Counted from the first letter of the stretch, positions 26,047 to 35,440 are shown. The stretch is DNA of 64,000 nucleotides from Candidatus Zixiibacteriota bacterium (GCA_030668485.1 DAOUTW010000012.1:1-64000); one strand, 5' to 3'. Program-made: numbers and translations. Notes: generated by a model from the sequence alone, not told the origin.

Positions 26047-27402
26047 TTGGAAAAGCACACCATATTAATTGTTGATGACGAAGACGGCCTCAGAACCCAG
26101 CTTAAATGGGCTCTCGCCGATCAATATCAAATCCTGGAAGCTTCCGGTGTTGATGATGCGTTGGAATTGGCCGAGGAACATAAACCGGACGTGGTTCTTC
26201 AGGACATTTCTCTGACACCACGGGAAGGTGCGGCCGAAGGCCTCGACCTGATCGAAAAATATCTCGAACTCAATACCTTTTGCAAAGTTATCATGGTTAC
26301 CGGGCACGCTGAACGAAAAAACGCTCTCAAGGCGATCGGGATGGGCGCTTACGATTTTTTCGGCAAACCGCCGGAAGTAGAAGAACTGAAGCTTATCATT
26401 TCCCACGCCCTGCTGGTAAATTCCTGGGAGAGAGAAAACCGGCAATCGATTTTCGAAGAAGCTCGTGGCAAAACCTTTGAGCAGATCATTGGTGAATCTG
26501 AAAGTATGCAGGAGATGTTCAAGACCATCAAAACCGTCTCCGGCAGCGATTATACCATTTTAATTACCGGCGAATCGGGTACGGGCAAGGAGTTGGTCGC
26601 CAAGGCGATTCATAATTCCAGCCCAAGGAGCAAGCGCCGTTTTGTAACGATCAATTGTGGAGCAATCCCCGAAAACCTGCTTGAATCGGAACTTTTTGGC
26701 CATGAGAAAGGCGCTTTCACCGACGCCCATGCCCAGAAGCGAGGCAAATTCGAACTGGCCGACGGTGGCACAATTTTCCTCGATGAGATTGGTGAATTAA
26801 CTTTGCAGTTGCAGGTAAAACTGTTGCGGGTTCTGGAAGACTATAAAATTGAAAGAGTTGGTGGACAGGAGGAAATCAACCTCGATGTCCGGATTCTTGC
26901 CGCGACCAACCGCGATCTCATGGAGGAAGTTAAAAAAGGGACTTTCCGGGAAGATCTCTATTACCGCCTCTCGGTTATTGCCCTGAGTATGCCGCTCTTG
27001 AAAGACAGGGGAGATGATATTCTCCTTCTTGCGAGAACTTTCCTCAACCGTTATGGCAATGAGAATAATAAGCCTAACCTCTCACTCAACGAAGCGGCTA
27101 CCCGCGCAATTATTGCCTATGATTGGCCGGGTAATGTCCGGGAACTGGAAAACAAAATCAAGCGTGCTGTCGTATTGTCCCCGGACAAGAAAATCAAGCC
27201 CGCCGATTTATTGCTACCGACAGCCGGGGGAGATTCCAAGAAGAGGAAGACCCTTCAGCAGGCCCGCGAGGAAACGGAAAAAACCTATCTGCTTGAATCC
27301 CTGATCAGGGACAATTGGAATATTTCACGGGTCAGCCGTGAACTGGGTACCAGCCGAACCACGCTTTATGATCTGATAGAAAAGTACAAGCTTAAAAAAT
27401 AG
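26047..27402 (+). CDS. prsR: PEP-CTERM system sigma-54 response regulator PrsR
   Basis: TTG start at 26047 with AAGGA overlapping the end of prsK. The 451-residue protein has a receiver domain (phospho-acceptor Asp53 in VVLQDISLTP), an AAA+ domain with GESGTGKE near 175 and FLDEIGEL, and a Fis-type helix-turn-helix at the C-terminus (NISRVSRELGTSRTTLYDL). LTPREGAAEGLDLIEKYL and GAYDFFGKP in the receiver match the PEP-CTERM-box regulator subfamily. The sigma-54 contact loop reads GAFTDA (222-227) rather than GAFTGA. Likely targets in this window are the sigma-54 promoters at 17977, 19259, 58963, 59905, 61005 and 62109. Confidence 0.92.
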   Translation: MEKHTILIVDDEDGLRTQLKWALADQYQILEASGVDDALELAEEHKPDVVLQDISLTPREGAAEGLDLIEKYLELNTFCKVIMVTGHAERKNALKAIGMGAYDFFGKPPEVEELKLIISHALLVNSWERENRQSIFEEARGKTFEQIIGESESMQEMFKTIKTVSGSDYTILITGESGTGKELVAKAIHNSSPRSKRRFVTINCGAIPENLLESELFGHEKGAFTDAHAQKRGKFELADGGTIFLDEIGELTLQLQVKLLRVLEDYKIERVGGQEEINLDVRILAATNRDLMEEVKKGTFREDLYYRLSVIALSMPLLKDRGDDILLLARTFLNRYGNENNKPNLSLNEAATRAIIAYDWPGNVRELENKIKRAVVLSPDKKIKPADLLLPTAGGDSKKRKTLQQAREETEKTYLLESLIRDNWNISRVSRELGTSRTTLYDLIEKYKLKK

Positions 27403-27508
27403 CACCAAACCCTCGGAAATGCTGATTTTTTGAGCATTTACCTCTAAATATAGTCCCCTATTAACCGATTATAGAATTATACCATAATATTCTATGGGGA
27501 TCTTGTGG

Positions 27509-28945
27509 ATGAAGAATGTACTACTTGTTGACGACGACTTAGAAGTATCAAACTCTTTAATAGACCTGTTTGACCCAGAGAGGTATTCTTTTCATCATCT
27601 GGAGGATGGGCAGGGTACATCCGACTACGTTTCCGAACATCTGGATAACCTCGATCTGGTGATGCTGGACGTCAATTTGCCGTCATGCTCCGGGCTCGAT
27701 CTGTTGAAAAATATCAAGAAAATCAACCAGAATCTGCCGGTGATTGTTATCTCCGGATTTATTTCCACCGAAAACGCAATGGAAGCGATGCGCGAGGGGG
27801 CCTACGAATATTTGACCAAACCGTTCGAGGTCAACCGCCTGATCGAGACAGTTAACAAGGCCTGCGGCTTTGGACGCGATCATGTCAAACAGGGCTCGCC
27901 TCCGGATACAACGTTCGAGGAAGATGTCAGTCCGGATGAAATAGTCGGGCAGTCGCCTGAAATCGTTGAAATCGCCAAGTTGATCGGGCAGGTTGCCAAG
28001 ACCGATGCCGCCGTATTGATTTTCGGCGAATCGGGGACCGGAAAAGAACTGGTTGCCCATGCCATCCATCGAAACAGCCGCCGCCGCAACAAAATGTCCC
28101 TGTCGGTCAACTGTGCCGCTTTATCCGATACCCTTCTGGAATCGGAACTTTTCGGACATGAAAAAGGAGCCTTTACCGGAGCCTATTTCAAACGGATCGG
28201 TAAATTCGAGCAATGCGACCAGGGCACAATTTTCCTCGATGAAGTGGCCGACATGTCGATGTTGACACAAGGCAAGGTTCTCCGCGTTTTGCAGGAAAAG
28301 GAATTTGAGCGGCTCGGCGGGAATGACACTATTAAAGCCGACAGCCGTATCATCGCCGCCACCAATAAATCACTAGTGCAATGCATGAAGGAAGGCGCCT
28401 TCCGGGTCGATCTGTTTTATCGCCTGAAAGTGGTTTCTATCTATATGCCGCCTTTGCGGGAGCGAAAAGAGGATGTTTCGCTGCTCGTCGATCATTTTAT
28501 CAAGAAATACAATAAATCATTGGACAAGAATATCCACACTGTATCCAATAAAGCCAAGAACCTGCTCAATAAGTTTATCTGGCCGGGCAATGTCCGAGAG
28601 TTGGAAAACAATGTCCATACCGCGATGGTGATGGCCAAAACCGAAACTTTGCAGGCCGAAGATTTTCCGATATTCAACGAGAACAACGCCAAGGTTGAAA
28701 TCGATCTTGAAGGCCTTCAGGACGATTATACGACCATGTTCGAACGTTTGATCGATCCGATATTCCCCAAGCTGGTTGCCAATGCCGAAGGCCGCGCTTA
28801 TCATATGATGCAATCGGCCATGGAAAAAGCTCTCATTGCCGCCTGCCTCAAGCATTACAACTCCAATCAAGTCAAGGCCTCGGAAATGCTCGGAATTTCT
28901 CGCAACACGTTGCGAGACCGAATCAGCCGGTACGGTATATATTAA
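27509..28945 (+). CDS. NtrC-family sigma-54-dependent response regulator
   Basis: The start is taken at ATG 27509 (MKNVLLVDDD); 27494 is also possible. The 478-residue protein has a receiver domain (Asp54 in VMLDVNLPS), an AAA+ domain with GESGTGKE, an intact GAFTGA loop and FLDEVADM, and a C-terminal Fis-type helix-turn-helix (NQVKASEMLGISRNTLRDRI). No kinase adjoins it other than PrsK, and it follows prsR by about 100 bp, so it may belong to the same signalling unit or answer a distant kinase. Confidence 0.88.
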   Translation: MKNVLLVDDDLEVSNSLIDLFDPERYSFHHLEDGQGTSDYVSEHLDNLDLVMLDVNLPSCSGLDLLKNIKKINQNLPVIVISGFISTENAMEAMREGAYEYLTKPFEVNRLIETVNKACGFGRDHVKQGSPPDTTFEEDVSPDEIVGQSPEIVEIAKLIGQVAKTDAAVLIFGESGTGKELVAHAIHRNSRRRNKMSLSVNCAALSDTLLESELFGHEKGAFTGAYFKRIGKFEQCDQGTIFLDEVADMSMLTQGKVLRVLQEKEFERLGGNDTIKADSRIIAATNKSLVQCMKEGAFRVDLFYRLKVVSIYMPPLRERKEDVSLLVDHFIKKYNKSLDKNIHTVSNKAKNLLNKFIWPGNVRELENNVHTAMVMAKTETLQAEDFPIFNENNAKVEIDLEGLQDDYTTMFERLIDPIFPKLVANAEGRAYHMMQSAMEKALIAACLKHYNSNQVKASEMLGISRNTLRDRISRYGIY

Positions 28946-28951
28946 ATCTAT

Positions 28952-28971
28952 GGGCGGATTAATCTCCGCCC
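28952..28971 (+). terminator. Hairpin after the NtrC-family regulator
   Basis: GGGCGGA (28952-28958) pairs with TCCGCCC (28965-28971), loop TTAATC. There is no long T-run; a weak terminator or attenuator. Confidence 0.4.
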
Positions 28972-29003
28972 CCTTCAATCTTATTTAATTGAACTTGCGA
29001 CCG

Positions 29004-29030
29004 ATACGCTTCATGCGTATATTTTTTTAT
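29004..29030 (+). terminator. Intrinsic terminator abutting the nurA start
   Basis: ATACGC (29004-29009) pairs with GCGTAT (29015-29020), loop TTCAT, followed by ATTTTTTTAT. The ATG of the next gene (29029) lies at the end of the T tract. Confidence 0.6.
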
Positions 29031-30096
29031 GCCGTCTGCCACAGGGGAACATAATCGCCTTGAAAGAAAGGCCGCCGATCAGATTGCCGATCGACTCAAT
29101 TGTCTTTTCGGCGGCGGTCAGGATAATCTCCCGGCCATTCCGTCCGATAATAGCATCGGTTCTCCTCATCTGGTCGATTCTCTCGATGACGCCCCGCCTC
29201 GAATTATCAATTCCAATGGGTCGAAGGTAATTGTCTATGCCATCGACGGCGGATCGACGGTTCTTGCTCGTGGCGGTAATATTGAAGTAATAGCCTGGCG
29301 AGCCGGCATGGTCAAATTTCGAGACTGCAAACGCCTGAGTGAATCTTGTCCCTCTCCAAGAGTTCTTGCTTATAATCGGCTGGCCGTCAAAGATCAGATC
29401 GAAGAATTATTGATTGATTCTCCGGCGCAATATATTGCCTCACAGCCTCCTGCAAAGCTGGTCGACGAATTGCGTTGGCTGGCTGAGTGGCGGCTGATAG
29501 ATGGCGTCATTCATAGCGCAGAAGCGGGATCTCTTGTCCTGATAGACGGGTCATTGCGTTGCAATCCCGCCTTCGATATGAAATTCCAAAGAGGAATACT
29601 TGCCTGGGCGGCTGAGCACGAGATTCATATAGCTGCCATCACAAAGCAGAGTTCCCTGTCGCTATCTCAGAATCTGCCGATCGATCTCAAATCGGACGGG
29701 GGAGAGGTGGTTGCTGATAGATTTCCAAAATGGTATCGTCAACTCAATCGCCCGTTGCCTGCATCCAGCGGCTGGCTGGGTAATATCTTCCTGGCGGGTT
29801 TGCACCCCGATGCCGACAAGCCATACCGGGTCGATATCAACCGTCACGATGAAACCAATACCGAAAAGATATTCTCCATGATTGCGACTGTTTCCGATGA
29901 TATTGAATTTTGCGGTTATCCCTACCCGTTGGCGGCGGCCCATCGTCTGGCCCGGATCGATAACCTGTTCCGGCAAGAATTAATCGGGGTCATCGGGCAG
30001 GCGCTGGACAGAAAGAACTTTGCTCCCCATATATGGGAATATCTCGTGGGCGATATTCATGAAAAACTCAACGCCGATATGGTACAGGAAAAATAA
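29029..30096 (+). CDS. nurA: NurA-domain nuclease
   Basis: A 355-residue protein with the NurA core: VIVYAIDGGSTVLARGGNIEVIAWRAG near residues 65-95 (the first catalytic Asp in DGGS), a second acidic segment SLVLIDGSL near residue 170, and FCGYPYPLAAAHRLARI at the C-terminal end. NurA is a 5'-3' exonuclease that works with the HerA translocase in resecting DNA ends. It begins one nucleotide-spaced run nurA-herA-mre11. The only in-frame ATG at the 5' end sits in the T tract of a terminator with no Shine-Dalgarno, so the start is uncertain. Confidence 0.85.
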   Translation: MPSATGEHNRLERKAADQIADRLNCLFGGGQDNLPAIPSDNSIGSPHLVDSLDDAPPRIINSNGSKVIVYAIDGGSTVLARGGNIEVIAWRAGMVKFRDCKRLSESCPSPRVLAYNRLAVKDQIEELLIDSPAQYIASQPPAKLVDELRWLAEWRLIDGVIHSAEAGSLVLIDGSLRCNPAFDMKFQRGILAWAAEHEIHIAAITKQSSLSLSQNLPIDLKSDGGEVVADRFPKWYRQLNRPLPASSGWLGNIFLAGLHPDADKPYRVDINRHDETNTEKIFSMIATVSDDIEFCGYPYPLAAAHRLARIDNLFRQELIGVIGQALDRKNFAPHIWEYLVGDIHEKLNADMVQEK

Positions 30097-30097
30097 T

Positions 30098-31660
30098 ATG
30101 AGCCAGACATACATCGGAAGGCTGGTCGGCAAATCGGTAGGCGAACTGTACTTCCGCTCTTTTTATGATACCCCCCTTTCCATCGGCGGCATTGCTATGG
30201 CGGTCGATGAACAAACCGGGCGAAAATTCCTCCTGAGGATAACCGACGTGAGTTACGGCCATGAAAGCGCCGAGGCGAACTGGGCGGAGAAAGCGGCCGG
30301 GCGGATGATGGAAGAAGATATTCACGGACGCTCCTACCGTATCCATGATCCCGATCGTCGTCTCTATAAACTGGCTAAATGTTCCCCGTTAGGCTATGTT
30401 TACAACAACCAGTTTCATCGCCCTCGGTCAATCCCTACTCACTTTTCCCAGGTTACTCTTCCTGACCCGCAAACGATGGAGTTTCTCAAAGAATACAGCG
30501 GTGATCTGATTGTCGGCGACCTGCGCTGCGGCGAATCGGTGATGGATATCCCCTTGGGAATAGACGGCCGCTCTCTGGCTCAGCACCTTGGAATCTTTGC
30601 CACCACTGGAATGGGTAAATCGAATTTGATGAAGGTCCTGGCCTCGGCGATTATGGAAAGCGGTCGATATGGACTTTTAATTTTCGATCCCCATGGTGAA
30701 TACCACGACGGCGGCAAGGGGGGAGAAAATAAAGGTCTCGTCGATCATCCGGCGGCTTCCACGCGCCTTTTCTCGTATTCGCGGCGTAAGCTAAAAGGCG
30801 AACATGGAAATCTATCCATCCCGGTGAATGAAATTGAGATCGAGGATATCGAGCAGATTTTCAGTTTCACCCAGGCACAACGCGAGGCCCTCTGGGCGGT
30901 CAGGATTAAATATAATAAAGAATGGCTCCGAAAGCTCTGCCACCTCGATATCGAAACCCTGACCGAAGAGCTCACCGCCGGTAGCTCTACCTTTCAGGAA
31001 TCCACCCTCGGGGTTCTCAAACGCCGGGCACAGCGGATAGAAGATTTCAAATCGGTCAATTTTGATTCTACGCTTTCTACCAAAGGTGACATCGTCGGCA
31101 AATTACAGAACGGCTACACGGTGCTGGTCGACACCGCCAATCTATCCGGGGCCGAGGAAACCATGATGACCTCGATCCTCACCCGGGCGGTCCTCAACAG
31201 CTATCGCTGGAAATATCAAACCGAGGGTGATTTCGACAACCTGGCGCCCTGCCTTATTATGCTGGAGGAAGCCCAACGAGTGCTGGCGGCATCGGCGGGA
31301 GACAGTAATGTCTTTCATCAGGTCGTCCGTGAGGGAAGGAAATTCAAAGTTGGCATGGGTGTCATCACCCAGCAGCCGAAACTGCTTTCCGAAGAACTCC
31401 TGTCGCAACTGAATTCGATTTTTATTCTCGGGCTGGCCGATGAGCGCGACCGCAGTGTGATTCGTTTTTCAGCAAAGCAGGACATCTCGGCTTTGGGAAC
31501 CGAAATTCAGACGCTGGCGGCAGGCGAGGCGCTGCTGACCTCACCCACGGTCCCGTTCGCCTTGCCATTGAAAATTTATCTCTATGAACAATATCTGAAC
31601 CGCTATACCGGGGAGGATAAACCGGGCGGCCGCGATAAGATCGCGGACGACTTCTTTTAA
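30098..31660 (+). CDS. herA: HerA-type DNA translocase ATPase
   Basis: ATG at 30098, 1 nt after nurA (TAATATG). The 520-residue protein has an N-terminal HAS-barrel (residues about 1-90: IGRLVGKSVGELYFRSF...), Walker A TTGMGKS at 169-175, FDPHGEY after it, Walker B CLIMLEEAQRV, and a conserved late motif VITQQPKLLSEELLSQLNSIFILG. HerA hexamers pump DNA and drive NurA during double-strand-end resection. The order nurA-herA-mre11 with almost no spacing implies a single transcript and complex. Confidence 0.93.
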   Translation: MSQTYIGRLVGKSVGELYFRSFYDTPLSIGGIAMAVDEQTGRKFLLRITDVSYGHESAEANWAEKAAGRMMEEDIHGRSYRIHDPDRRLYKLAKCSPLGYVYNNQFHRPRSIPTHFSQVTLPDPQTMEFLKEYSGDLIVGDLRCGESVMDIPLGIDGRSLAQHLGIFATTGMGKSNLMKVLASAIMESGRYGLLIFDPHGEYHDGGKGGENKGLVDHPAASTRLFSYSRRKLKGEHGNLSIPVNEIEIEDIEQIFSFTQAQREALWAVRIKYNKEWLRKLCHLDIETLTEELTAGSSTFQESTLGVLKRRAQRIEDFKSVNFDSTLSTKGDIVGKLQNGYTVLVDTANLSGAEETMMTSILTRAVLNSYRWKYQTEGDFDNLAPCLIMLEEAQRVLAASAGDSNVFHQVVREGRKFKVGMGVITQQPKLLSEELLSQLNSIFILGLADERDRSVIRFSAKQDISALGTEIQTLAAGEALLTSPTVPFALPLKIYLYEQYLNRYTGEDKPGGRDKIADDFF

Positions 31661-31662
31661 TC

Positions 31663-32766
31663 ATGCGAATTATACATTTTGCGGATAATCACCTCGGAGC
31701 CGGTGTCGACCGTCGCCAGCAGGATATCCTCGACAGTTTTGCCGTGGCGATCGATAAAATCATCGAGCTCAAACCCGACCTGGTGATCAATGCCGGCGAT
31801 CTCTTCCATATGGTTCACCCGACCAATCGTGTCATTGCTTTTGCCTCGGAACAACTGATAAAGCTGGGACGAGAAGCAAAAATACCGATGGCGATAATAT
31901 CCGGCAACCATGATGCTCCCAAGCAAAGGCATATCGGCGCTGTCCTGTCAATCTTCAAGGATTATGACAATATCTACCCGATCTATAAATCGCGCTATGA
32001 GCGATTTAATATCGGCGATTGCGCCATATCAGCCGTGCCGCATTGCTTGACTACCGATATCCTGAAGAGTGAATTGGAAAAAATAAAACCAGACCCGAGC
32101 GCTAAATACAATATTCTTATTCTCCACGGTGTCGTCGGGGGAATAAAAGAATTCCAGATGGCTGACCTCTCCGAGCAGGAGATCGCCGCCTCCTATTTCA
32201 ATCTCGGTTTTGACTATGCCGCCCTGGGACATTATCACAACTTTACCGAAATACAGCCGATGGTTTATTACTCCGGATCAACTGAAAGACTTTCGCAATC
32301 CGAGGCCGCCCATGATAAGGGTTTTATAGAGGTCAATTTCGAGTCTGATAGCGACAAAATAGTTTTTCACAAAATTAAATCGCGCGTTATGATTGACCTG
32401 CCGGCGGTGAAAGCAAAAGGGCGCACCGCCGACGAAATAATGGCCGAACTGGAAAAGGCGGTCAAAGACCAAAATCCGGAAGACAAAATCATCCGAGTAA
32501 AATTGACCGATATCCCGGAAGAAACCTATCGCGCGTTGCCGTTCGACAAAATCAACGATTTGAAACATGAAGCTTTTTCGCTTGATGTTCAGTTCCAAAA
32601 GGAGGAGAAGCCGGAAGAAAACCTCTATGCCGATCTCAATCTGGGGCGCCTTGACCAGGCCTTCGAAAAATTCATCGCCTCCAAAGTAATCGAAAATCTC
32701 GACAAGGAAAAACTGCAAAAAATGGCCCTGGATCTCCTGCACCGAGCCGAGAGCGATGAACCCTGA
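31663..32766 (+). CDS. Mre11/SbcD-type DNA-repair phosphoesterase
   Basis: ATG at 31663, 2 nt after herA. The 367-residue protein carries the calcineurin-like motifs in order: HFADNHLG (normally DxH; here DNH), INAGDLFH, ISGNHD, ILHG and ALGHYHNF. The spacing and the SGSTERLS after the last motif match the Mre11/SbcD nuclease. No Rad50/SbcC gene follows within the window. A methyltransferase comes next, after a 50-bp gap. Role: end recognition and trimming together with HerA-NurA. Confidence 0.9.
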   Translation: MRIIHFADNHLGAGVDRRQQDILDSFAVAIDKIIELKPDLVINAGDLFHMVHPTNRVIAFASEQLIKLGREAKIPMAIISGNHDAPKQRHIGAVLSIFKDYDNIYPIYKSRYERFNIGDCAISAVPHCLTTDILKSELEKIKPDPSAKYNILILHGVVGGIKEFQMADLSEQEIAASYFNLGFDYAALGHYHNFTEIQPMVYYSGSTERLSQSEAAHDKGFIEVNFESDSDKIVFHKIKSRVMIDLPAVKAKGRTADEIMAELEKAVKDQNPEDKIIRVKLTDIPEETYRALPFDKINDLKHEAFSLDVQFQKEEKPEENLYADLNLGRLDQAFEKFIASKVIENLDKEKLQKMALDLLHRAESDEP

Positions 32767-32817
32767 TTAAAATCTTCCGGATCTGTTTTGACATGGGTTT
32801 CAATATAGGGGGGAGAA

Positions 32818-33573
32818 ATGGAAAGATCAGATAATAAAGATCGGCGTCGTCTCTACGGAGATTTGGCTTGGACCTGGCCGATTATCAGCCCGCCGGAGGG
32901 GTACGCCGATGAGACTGAAGAGATTATCCGGTCTATCAATAAATATGCCCGGAGTCCGGTCCGGAAAGTTCTAAATCTCGGATGCGGCGGCGGACATAAC
33001 GATTTTACCCTCAAGAAGCACTTTGATGTCCACGGCGTCGATATCAGTGAAGAGATGCTGGCGCTGGCCCGAAAGTTAAACCCCGAAGTCAAATACGTAA
33101 AAGGCGATATGCGCTCGGTTCGGCTGGGGAAAACTTATGATGTCGTCACCATTTTTGATTCGATCAACTACATGACCACGGTCGATGATTTGCGTTCGGC
33201 TCTTGTTACCGCTTATGATCATCTTGTACCCGGCGGAATGTTTATTACCTACCTGGAGGTATGGAAGGAAAGCTTTCGCCAGAACCAGATCAGTCATTTG
33301 ACCCGCAGCAGGGGAGAGATAGAAGTCACATTGGTTGAAAATTATTATGACCCCGATCCTAATGATTTCTGTTACGAGGCAAATTTCGTCTATTTCATAC
33401 GCCGTGCGGGAATTCTGACCGTTGAGCATGACGCTCATCTATTGGGCCTTTTTCCTTTGGATATCTGGCCGGAAATAATAAAGGATGCCGGGTTTGAATT
33501 CGACCGGCATCCGTCATCGATCACGAGCAGCATCGGGGAAAGCTGCCCGGTTTTAATAGGCATCAAGGCCTGA
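32818..33573 (+). CDS. Class I SAM-dependent methyltransferase
   Basis: Starts at ATG 32818 behind GGGGGGAGAA. The 251-residue protein has motif I VLNLGCGGGHN near residue 45, the acidic VHGVDISEEML after it, GDMRSV (motif II) and VVTIFDSINYM. The substrate is unknown. It is on the same strand as and 51 bp downstream of the mre11-like gene, but a functional link to DNA repair is not evident. Confidence 0.88.
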   Translation: MERSDNKDRRRLYGDLAWTWPIISPPEGYADETEEIIRSINKYARSPVRKVLNLGCGGGHNDFTLKKHFDVHGVDISEEMLALARKLNPEVKYVKGDMRSVRLGKTYDVVTIFDSINYMTTVDDLRSALVTAYDHLVPGGMFITYLEVWKESFRQNQISHLTRSRGEIEVTLVENYYDPDPNDFCYEANFVYFIRRAGILTVEHDAHLLGLFPLDIWPEIIKDAGFEFDRHPSSITSSIGESCPVLIGIKA

Positions 33574-33585
33574 GCTTACGGCAGC

Positions 33586-33696
33586 TTATAATTCAGTTTC
33601 ACTGTCATCCGACAGTATTTTCCTGAAGCAATAAAATCCCAGGGTAAGGACGCCGCCCCACATCAGGCCCATCATTATCCATCCACCGGTTTCCAT
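33586..33696 (-). CDS. MetS-like small subunit of an NSS transporter
   Basis: A 36-residue ORF that begins one nucleotide after the stop of the NSS transporter gene (TAA-T-ATG), with GGAAGTGAGG ahead as Shine-Dalgarno. It encodes a single membrane helix (WIMMGLMWGGVLTLGFYCF) followed by a charged tail (RKILSDDSETEL). This is the form and position of MetS, the small subunit required by the MetP methionine/alanine importer of the NSS family. It is short enough to be missed by automatic gene callers. Confidence 0.75.
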   Translation of the reverse strand: METGGWIMMGLMWGGVLTLGFYCFRKILSDDSETEL

Positions 33697-33697
33697 A

Positions 33698-35236
33698 TTA
33701 CGCCTCACTTCCTGTTTGCCGCCGCCGCTTTTGCCAGGCGATTCTGACCAAAATACAAAGGCTAATCAGTAGGGCCACCAGTCCGAGCCGGGTACCGAGT
33801 ATATAGGGCATATCCTCTGCGGGAACGCCCTTCATTAGAATCAGCGGAATCCATTCGTCGTAGAACCAGAATCCCAAAATAGTGAGGAGGAATACCGGGG
33901 TGATATATTTGGTAACGAATTTGTAAAATCGGGGGATGCGGATGCCGGAGCCGACGTGCATCTCTCGCCACATCTTATCGACCCCAAATACCCATGCCAC
34001 CAGTATAATCTCGATAGTAGCCCCAAGGACAATAATGAAACTTCCGCCCCAGAAGTCGAGATCAAAAAGTACACCATTTCCGTAGAACCAGACTGCCGGC
34101 TGGCATATCACGAAAGTGACGGCCGCGAATAACCCCACCGCTTTTTTGCGGGACAGTCGGAACTCATCCTGCAAGAATCCGACCAGCGGCTGCGTTAGTG
34201 AAATCGACGAGGTGACGCCGGCCAGGAAAAGCATGAAAAACCAGAGAAAGCTGAAAAACTGGCCCAGGGTTATAGTCCCGAAAAGGGCCGACATGGTCAC
34301 AAACGGCAGATCGAAAGGTCCTCCGCTGGCTATTTTCTCCAGTACCTGAGGTCCCATCAGAATGAATGCCGCTGGAATCACAATTGATCCACCGAGGATA
34401 ATCTCGGCAAACTCGTTGGTGCTGGCGGCGGTCAATCCGGAAAGGGGAACATCATCGGTTTCCCGCAGAAAACTGGAGTACGACAGGATAACACCCATCC
34501 CCAGCGATAATGTAAAGAATAATTGCCCTGTTGCCGCCAGCCACACTTTGGGCGATTTCAATGCTGAAAAATCAGGGTTCCATAAATGCCCCAAACCGTC
34601 AAACGACCCCCAGTCCAGGGTAATTACCCTTATGGCCAGAAGAACGCCGAAGATCAAAAGGGTGGGCATTGCGATAATGCATATTTTTTCAATGCCGCCC
34701 CTGATCCCGAAATAGGTAATCAGGATATTTATGGCAAAAGTGATAAAAAAGAAAATCAATACTACACCCAATCCGGAGAAGTACTCGTTATGCTCAATCC
34801 CCTGCAGACCTTTGAGAAATGATGTTAGCATTGAGGTATCGCTGGTCCCCCCGAGCGTGCCGGTCAGCGAATAATAGCAGTAGGCGAGGGTCCAGGATTC
34901 GATATAGACATAATACATATAGATAATCAGCGGGCCGAGAATACCGAGGACTCCGATATATTTCATACTCGGATTCTTTTTCCACAATGACTGGAAAATA
35001 CCGGGGGCCGATGAATGGCCGTAACTTCCGCCGTATCGTCCGGCGGTCCACTCTACCCACATCAGGGGAATACCGACCAAAAGCAGCGCCACCAGGTACG
35101 GGATCATAAAGGCGCCGCCGCCGTTATTGGCCGCCTGCACGGGAAATCTCAGGAAGTTACCCAGGCCGACGGCGGAACCGGCCACCGCCAGAACAACTCC
35201 CATTTTGGTGCCCCAACGTTCCCTTTTTTGTGCCAT
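33698..35236 (-). CDS. Sodium-dependent (NSS/SNF) amino-acid transporter
   Basis: A 512-residue inner-membrane transporter with 11-12 helices. The N-terminus RERWGTKMGVVLAVAGSAVGLGNFLRFPVQAANNGGGAF is the neurotransmitter:sodium symporter signature, including the sodium and substrate site GSAVGLGNF. TAASTNEFAEIILG occurs around helix 7. With the adjacent MetS-like ORF, a methionine or small-neutral-amino-acid importer is a reasonable inference. Shine-Dalgarno TGAGG precedes the ATG at 35236, and a promoter lies near 35440. Confidence 0.93.
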   Translation of the reverse strand: MAQKRERWGTKMGVVLAVAGSAVGLGNFLRFPVQAANNGGGAFMIPYLVALLLVGIPLMWVEWTAGRYGGSYGHSSAPGIFQSLWKKNPSMKYIGVLGILGPLIIYMYYVYIESWTLAYCYYSLTGTLGGTSDTSMLTSFLKGLQGIEHNEYFSGLGVVLIFFFITFAINILITYFGIRGGIEKICIIAMPTLLIFGVLLAIRVITLDWGSFDGLGHLWNPDFSALKSPKVWLAATGQLFFTLSLGMGVILSYSSFLRETDDVPLSGLTAASTNEFAEIILGGSIVIPAAFILMGPQVLEKIASGGPFDLPFVTMSALFGTITLGQFFSFLWFFMLFLAGVTSSISLTQPLVGFLQDEFRLSRKKAVGLFAAVTFVICQPAVWFYGNGVLFDLDFWGGSFIIVLGATIEIILVAWVFGVDKMWREMHVGSGIRIPRFYKFVTKYITPVFLLTILGFWFYDEWIPLILMKGVPAEDMPYILGTRLGLVALLISLCILVRIAWQKRRRQTGSEA

Positions 35237-35411
35237 ATTTACCTCACTGCCTCACCGGATTAGCGACCGGAAGTCATCCTCCGTCGCCGATGTATGGGGT
35301 TAAGATCATAGACTTTCCATGCGGAAAATGCGAATATATCGGCTGATCGATGTCGGTGCATTTCTTTTGCGGCATTGTTTTATCGAACCATTTATCTGTC
35401 AAAGTTGTCAA

Positions 35412-35440
35412 ATAGTAGATAGAGGACAGATAATTGTCAA
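35412..35440 (-). promoter_or_regulatory. Sigma-70 promoter of the NSS transporter
   Basis: On the minus strand TTGACA (35440-35435), 17 nt, TACTAT (35417-35412), about 170 nt before the ATG at 35236. Most of the remaining 35237-35542 interval holds the transporter leader and the divergent promoter below. Confidence 0.6.

Noticed and set aside
19347-28945. Search for the exosortase (XrtA/EpsH) and PrsT near prsK/prsR
   Set aside because: No multi-helix protein with the exosortase Cys/Arg/His pattern was found; the membrane protein at 23091 does not fit.
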